Source: Lingula anatina (Eukaryota; Brachiopoda; Lingulata; Lingulida; Lingulidae). Taken from it: a stretch of 64,000 nt of DNA. The stretch lies in the NCBI RefSeq assembly GCF_001039355.2, contig NW_019775649.1:70729-134728 (forward strand). The letters run 5' to 3'. How positions within the stretch are numbered: position 1 is the stretch's first letter; each line of letters opens with the position of its first letter. The notes beneath the pieces are model-generated. The model was not told where the DNA came from and ran no database searches. It worked only from the letters and a program-made list of their open reading frames with translations. Shown in pieces: positions 59,097-64,000 of the stretch. The position numbers and the translations under genes were made by a program.

Positions 59097-62000
59097 CTAC
59101 CTCTCCACTGATAAATATTTTAGAGCCTTGATCCCATACTTTCTTGACAGGTCTCTTTGAAATTCACCTTTTAACGTCTTTAGGCACCTGAAATAAAAAA
59201 AGGGTAAATGTTAATATAAATTCTTACTCTGAATAATTTTGACACAATGAAATTCTGCTAGTAAGTGTTCAATGACTATCTTTGGCCTGTTTTATCAGTA
59301 TACAAATTTTTCAGTTCTCTTAGTGTTGATAGAAATTTGCACCATTATGTGTGAAGTTTTAAGTCTCAACATTATGACTTACTTCCTGTATAGAGAGCTT
59401 GATCTGAACTTGGCTATGTCAAAACTTGGAGCATGTGGCATGTGGATGATAAATGCATTGGGCAGTACAACAAATTCATACCTGTAAAAAAATCAAGTTG
59501 GATAAGGTAAAGGTTTAATGCAGATCTGGGCGTTATTCATTTCTTACATGAGCAGATATCTCTGTCAAGATAAATTCTTTATGATAAATATTCTGATATA
59601 AGCTTTAAAGTATCAATATAAAGAATTGAATTAATTGATACTAAAATCAGTTCTTTCCAACCTGAATAGGTATCCNAAAAAAAAAAAATCAAGTTGGATA
59701 AGGTAAAGGTTTAATGCAGATCTGGGCGTTATTCATTTTTTTACATGAGCAGATATCTCTGTCAAGATAAATTCTTTATGATTAATATTCTGATATAAGC
59801 TTTAAAGTATCAATATAAAGAATTGAATTAATTGATACTAAAATCAGTTCTTTCCAACCTGAATAGGTATCCTTAAAATAACATCAAAATTTGTAAATAC
59901 ATTTTTAGAGATCTTTACAAACCAATTATGATAAAAAATAACCTCTTTTGTTGGCAGTAGTAAATATCATAATATTTTGTTTCCACTATTAACATCAATC
60001 TGCTCTTTCAAAACATCTTTCAAATTATTTTACTTACCCCTGAGCATCCAATTCCATGATATGTGACACTTTATTCCATCCGAACCCAACAAATCTTTGA
60101 TCATAGTCTGTGATATTTGTACTCACAACCACATAAGGTTCAAAATCGGATTCCCAGCTTACCTATAAAGAAAAAAATTGTTTTTGAGAAACAGTGCAAT
60201 TTTTGCAGCAAAACTTTGTTTTTATGGAATTTTCTTACTGCTTTATTTGGAAATTTACATAAGTTTTGCATCAGCATCTGCTGTCATAAAAAGAGATATG
60301 AAACCATCCCTACCTTGTAAGGTGTAGTAGCACTTCTCCATTTAGCAAAATTTGTTGGTGCATGTCCTTGAGGCCAAACATGGAATCTAAAACAGGATTA
60401 ACTACAGGGTATATTTAACCATCAGGTCTGCAAAACTTAAATATTGCACTTGCTGAGGTGAATTCAATTATAATATTTTTTTTCAAAATAAACTTTTACT
60501 TCATTTTTAAGAAAAAAAGTTGCTGAGAAGCTAATTAAACCCATCCCACTGCCAGCACTGACAGTAAACTCTTGACCAATTCCATGTTTCTGAAGGGCAA
60601 TAAACAAAGTGCTATCAATTTCTTACATGTCACTGCCTACTTCACTTACCTAAATGTAAACAATGTTGCCATATCCAACATGGACAACAGGTCTGCTTTT
60701 GACTTTGGGAATGTCAGTCTATACCTCTGTGTCTCAAAGGCTGGCACTATCAATGCTTTCTTCTCCACCGTGATATCCATCATTGACGTGGCTTTCTTTA
60801 AATAGTCGTACAGACCATACATGGGTAGGAAATCGATGTCTGAGAGGAACATGTATGGAGTGTTCACCTGACGCACTGCTACATTGCGCAGGTAGTTTAC
60901 TGGGAAGAATTGCTGAAAAGAAAAATCATATCAATCATTGTTAGTGATTTGTTGTCTTTTCAGATGGAAAATGATAAACCAGGTACTTTTCCCTGACTAT
61001 AAACACTTGCGAAATACTTACATAATCACAATGTTATATCCAAACAAATAACATCTTGTTAATAACTAATATTACACTCACCCCATCCTTATAAACCACA
61101 TGATATCCTATATTCTTCCTGGCCATGAGAGTCTCGGATCCTAAAGCATATCTAAGGAAGGCCTGTGCCTCAGCATCTGACATATACAGAGCCAGGCTTA
61201 TTGGGCCTTCCCAGTGTTTACATATCGCCTCCAACATCTGCAGTCTGTCCATACTTAGCTGGGCCACCAGGGTCACATCATCAGGGGACGGGGTGTAGTC
61301 GTAGTCGATGTAATACAAGTGGGTCCTTAGGACCAGGGCACCTTGGCGACGAAATTCGTAGCATTCGTCATCTTCGTTGATTGCAACAAGCTGGGGAATA
61401 TCAAGTGGTGATTTAAGTTGATATAAACCATATTATTCTTATTATTGCTGTTTTATGAAAAGTAATATAGTTAAATAAAATAATCAAACATTCATAAAAC
61501 ATCAATCTAGTCCACAAACATAGGCGCAGACAACTGCACACTTCATTATCATGACCACTGTGAATAATGTGAAATGCTTGCTGCCAAACTGATTATTAAT
61601 GTCAACACCATGTTATCAACTGTGAAATCAAAATATTACAGTTGTTCAACATGACAGCAGGGAACATTGTCATTTTGATGTTTATTTTCTATTTACTTTG
61701 CTGTCCAATTCGTTGGGTGTAGAGGTAGCACAACCAAAGAGCTCTCTCCTGAGCAAGTTGCCGTCATATTCCAAAAAAGTGAGGTGAAGATTCCTGAAGA
61801 ACTCAACATGCTTGTTCTTCACCAGTAGTTTGACTGGAGAATTCCAATGAATTATCTGAAAGAACACCACAAAATATCTATAAATGCACTGCACTCAACT
61901 TTTAAGTACCCAGCATTTATTTTAGATAAAAATGTAATATCATATCAATAATGTAATATCATTTGTCCAGAAATATAATGGACATGTATCATAAAATAGT

Positions 62001-63449
62001 GCAGCAAAATGCCATGACACAAAAAGCTGTAAGAAAAGTCTAAAGAGCAACAAATAAAGAGCAACTTAAAATTTTGATTAAAAATGGTGCATTTTCCAAT
62101 TTCTATTAAATATCATAAATTTTAAAAAATATCCAAATAAATAAATAAATTTTATACTATAAATAATTTGCTAAGCTCTATTCAATCACTGATCATTTAC
62201 ATGTCTAATCAAACTCTTTGTTTTGATTACTTCTGTGCTTACCTTCAGGTCAGACACTTCACTGTAGCACAGTGCATGACTTTTGGTGTGATCACTAAGC
62301 TGAATGTTCCACTCACATGGGAGATGGTAGATTAAATATGGGTTCTGCTTTAATACTGCATTGAAAATATCCTACAATGAGATAGAGCAAATGGTATTTT
62401 AACATTATAAACTACATCGACGGCTAAAAATATATGAACAAGTTTGACATTGGGTTGATAAAAAGATTATACATAGAAAAGTGCCAGTTAGGCATTAGCA
62501 GCAGAAAGAGAGAATATAAAAAATATTGCTGAACATTGGTAGCATTCCACCTGCACATGACTATTGAGATAATGTATAGTATATGTATACAGCTGTTGAT
62601 GGAATTCTCTAATGTACATTTATTTGAGCAAAGAGCTAGATAACTAGATAATGCCAATGACAATTGCATTCATTTCTCACACAGGCCAATTAACACCGTT
62701 ACTGTATTTTTACATCCTTCTAATGGTCTATGTATAGTTTCAGTTTACCTATAAATGTCCAATATACTTCTCCCTTCCCAGTGAAGCTACACTATGACCC
62801 CAATTCAAAACCCAAGCACTGAAGATCTAGCTTATTGCTTATTATTTCCTTACCTGATCTGCTAATGCTGTGGACAGTAAACTCATCAGTTCTTTCTCTG
62901 CCACCATTTTCCACATTTGTGACCAGTTGTATTCACGCAACTTTTGGAGATCAAGTAATATCACACCCGTGTTAAAACCTCTACCCTATAGAAAGAAAAT
63001 ACTTACTTCAATTATAATAACCAACAACCTGCTTACTAGCCCAGTTCATTCCATAAGCAACTTATGGTGGCATATTAAATATTCACTGGATAAGTGTAAT
63101 TTTCAATTAATTTTTTTCTACATAATACCTTGCCAGTGTGAAATTAACCAACTTTATTTCTAGAAAAGAAAATTAATATGCAATTTCCCCATTTGCAAGA
63201 AACACATACCCCAAATTATTAAAACCTGACATACAGGTTACATATTTCTTGAGTGTTTTTTGATAGTACTAACCAGGGCCGGCCAGGGATGATGGTTTTT
63301 CCACAACTTTCCAAGATACCAGTCACTTTGGTTTTCTACCAAACCAATGGCCTGCAAGTATATTTAGATTGCACTTATCAAAATTTTAACTACAGATTGA
63401 CAAGTCTGCAAGGAATGAATTTTATTTTCATTCATCTGTCACCCCCCCC

Positions 63450-63481
<32 letters not shown>

Positions 63482-63780
63482 NNNNNNNNNNNNNNNNNNN
63501 NNNNNNNNNNNNNNNNNNNNNNNNNNNNNNNNNNNNNNNNNNNNNNNNNNNNNNNNNNNNNNNNNNNNNNNNNNNNNNNNNNNNNNNNNNNNNNNNNNNN
63601 NNNNNNNNNNNNNNNNNNNNNNNNNNNNNNNNNNNNNNNNNNNNNNNNNNNNNNNNNNNNNNNNNNNNNNNNNNNNNNNNNNNNNNNNNNNNNNNNNNNN
63701 NNNNNNNNNNNNNNNNNNNNNNNNNNNNNNNNNNNNNNNNNNNNNNNNNNNNNNNNNNNNNNNNNNNNNNNNNNNGCACA

Positions 63781-63822
<42 letters not shown>

Positions 63823-63937
63823 TTATGCTGAGAAGGAATTGTTGATTTCTCACCTGCTTACTCTTAAATTTTGAGAATATTTTCCATAATTCTGCTATAT
63901 CAGTTGCAAAAGTTACGTCTGTGTCTAAAACAATCAC
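59097..63937 (-). CDS. LARGE1: LARGE bifunctional xylosyl/glucuronyltransferase, 3' part
   Basis: LARGE is a Golgi type II membrane enzyme that builds the xylose-glucuronate repeat (matriglycan) on alpha-dystroglycan. Eleven exons of the C-terminal part are seen, all in phase: 63937-63854, 63351-63274, 62985-62854, 62371-62243, 61855-61697, 61390-61082, 60912-60650, 60386-60314, 60162-60038, 59481-59383 and 59187-59097, for 513 aa plus stop. The first exon carries the GT8 xylosyltransferase DXD motif ([13 protein letters not shown]). The second catalytic domain (GT49 type) has [15 protein letters not shown]. Other near-invariant blocks are [31 protein letters not shown] and [16 protein letters not shown]. 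The N-terminal cytoplasmic, membrane and stem regions lie beyond the right edge. LARGE1 and LARGE2 separated within vertebrates, so the symbol is only approximate. Confidence 0.95.
59486..59872. repeat. Two-copy block in a LARGE intron
   Basis: The sequence 59486-59675 is repeated almost exactly at 59682-59872, separated by a single N (59676) and an A run. It lies between the last two-but-one exons and contains no coding sequence. Same signature as the other single-N joins. Confidence 0.88.
63453..63481. repeat. CA microsatellite bordering an assembly gap
   Basis: A CA array runs into the N run at 63482 and resumes at about 63782-63820. The gap is thus probably a long CA repeat in a LARGE intron. 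Confidence 0.9.
63482..63775. other. Assembly gap (294 N)
   Basis: A run of N flanked on both sides by CA repeats, within the LARGE intron between the two right-most exons. Confidence 0.95.
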
Positions 63938-64000
63938 CTGGAATGGGAAAATTTTGATAGTTTAACCATGTTTTTAAATAAGTTCTCTATAGTTCAGAAT

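Noticed and set aside
63428-63937. CV- or TH-repeat proteins over the CA arrays
   Set aside because: Translations of a dinucleotide repeat and of N bases.

Overview
The window is nuclear DNA from an animal. It is AT-rich, the genes are split by short GT-AG introns, and the proteins are clear metazoan orthologues: calumenin/reticulocalbin, SCNM1, NFYA, SERGEF, a DZIP3/TTC3-type ubiquitin ligase and LARGE. The repeat content (TTAA-flanked foldback elements, a hAT-like MITE, a repeat common in marine invertebrates) and the high allelic divergence suggest a highly polymorphic marine invertebrate, perhaps a mollusc or another lophotrochozoan. The phylum is not proven by anything here.

Layout, left to right. 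At 1-10 kb a calumenin-like gene (minus) and SCNM1 (plus) share a divergent promoter. Both appear twice because an alternative copy (1-3886) is joined by a single N to the main copy. At 11.4-18.3 kb lies NFYA (minus), with a 2.4-kb TTAA-family element in its largest intron. At 19.3-23.5 kb lies SERGEF (plus), divergent from NFYA across a short intergenic region with four CCAAT-type boxes. At 24.6-31.4 kb there are two tandem minus-strand transporters of the ArsB/Lsi2-like permease family: one keeps the family's signature residues and the other has lost them. At 33.2-49.9 kb there is one large minus-strand gene (18 coding exons, about 2106 aa) for a DZIP3/TTC3-family RING E3 ligase that also carries two CCCH zinc fingers. 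Six of its exons occur twice, because two haplotypes are concatenated at 40702. At 51.3-57.0 kb a plus-strand gene reads in one continuous frame through a STAR-like KH domain into BTB, BACK and Kelch domains (949 aa). At 59.1-63.9 kb are the last 11 exons of LARGE (minus), truncated by the right edge.

Two themes stand out. First, four of the six isolated single-N characters (3887, 40702, 55863, 59676) sit where a sequence starts to repeat itself at allelic-level divergence, so these tandem duplications are most likely haplotype contigs joined head to tail; gene models should use one copy. The paired haplotypes also expose a real polymorphism: a 619-bp element at 36941-37559 is absent, with a clean TTAA empty site, in the other copy. 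Second, the most novel biology is the KH-BTB-BACK-Kelch gene and the Lsi2-like transporter pair.

Exon coordinates were derived by hand from splice-site consensus, reading frame and family similarity. In every complete model (SCNM1, NFYA, SERGEF, both transporters, the ligase, the KH-Kelch gene), and in the LARGE portion, phases agree across all introns and the reading frame closes at a stop. No tRNA, rRNA or CRISPR array was seen.
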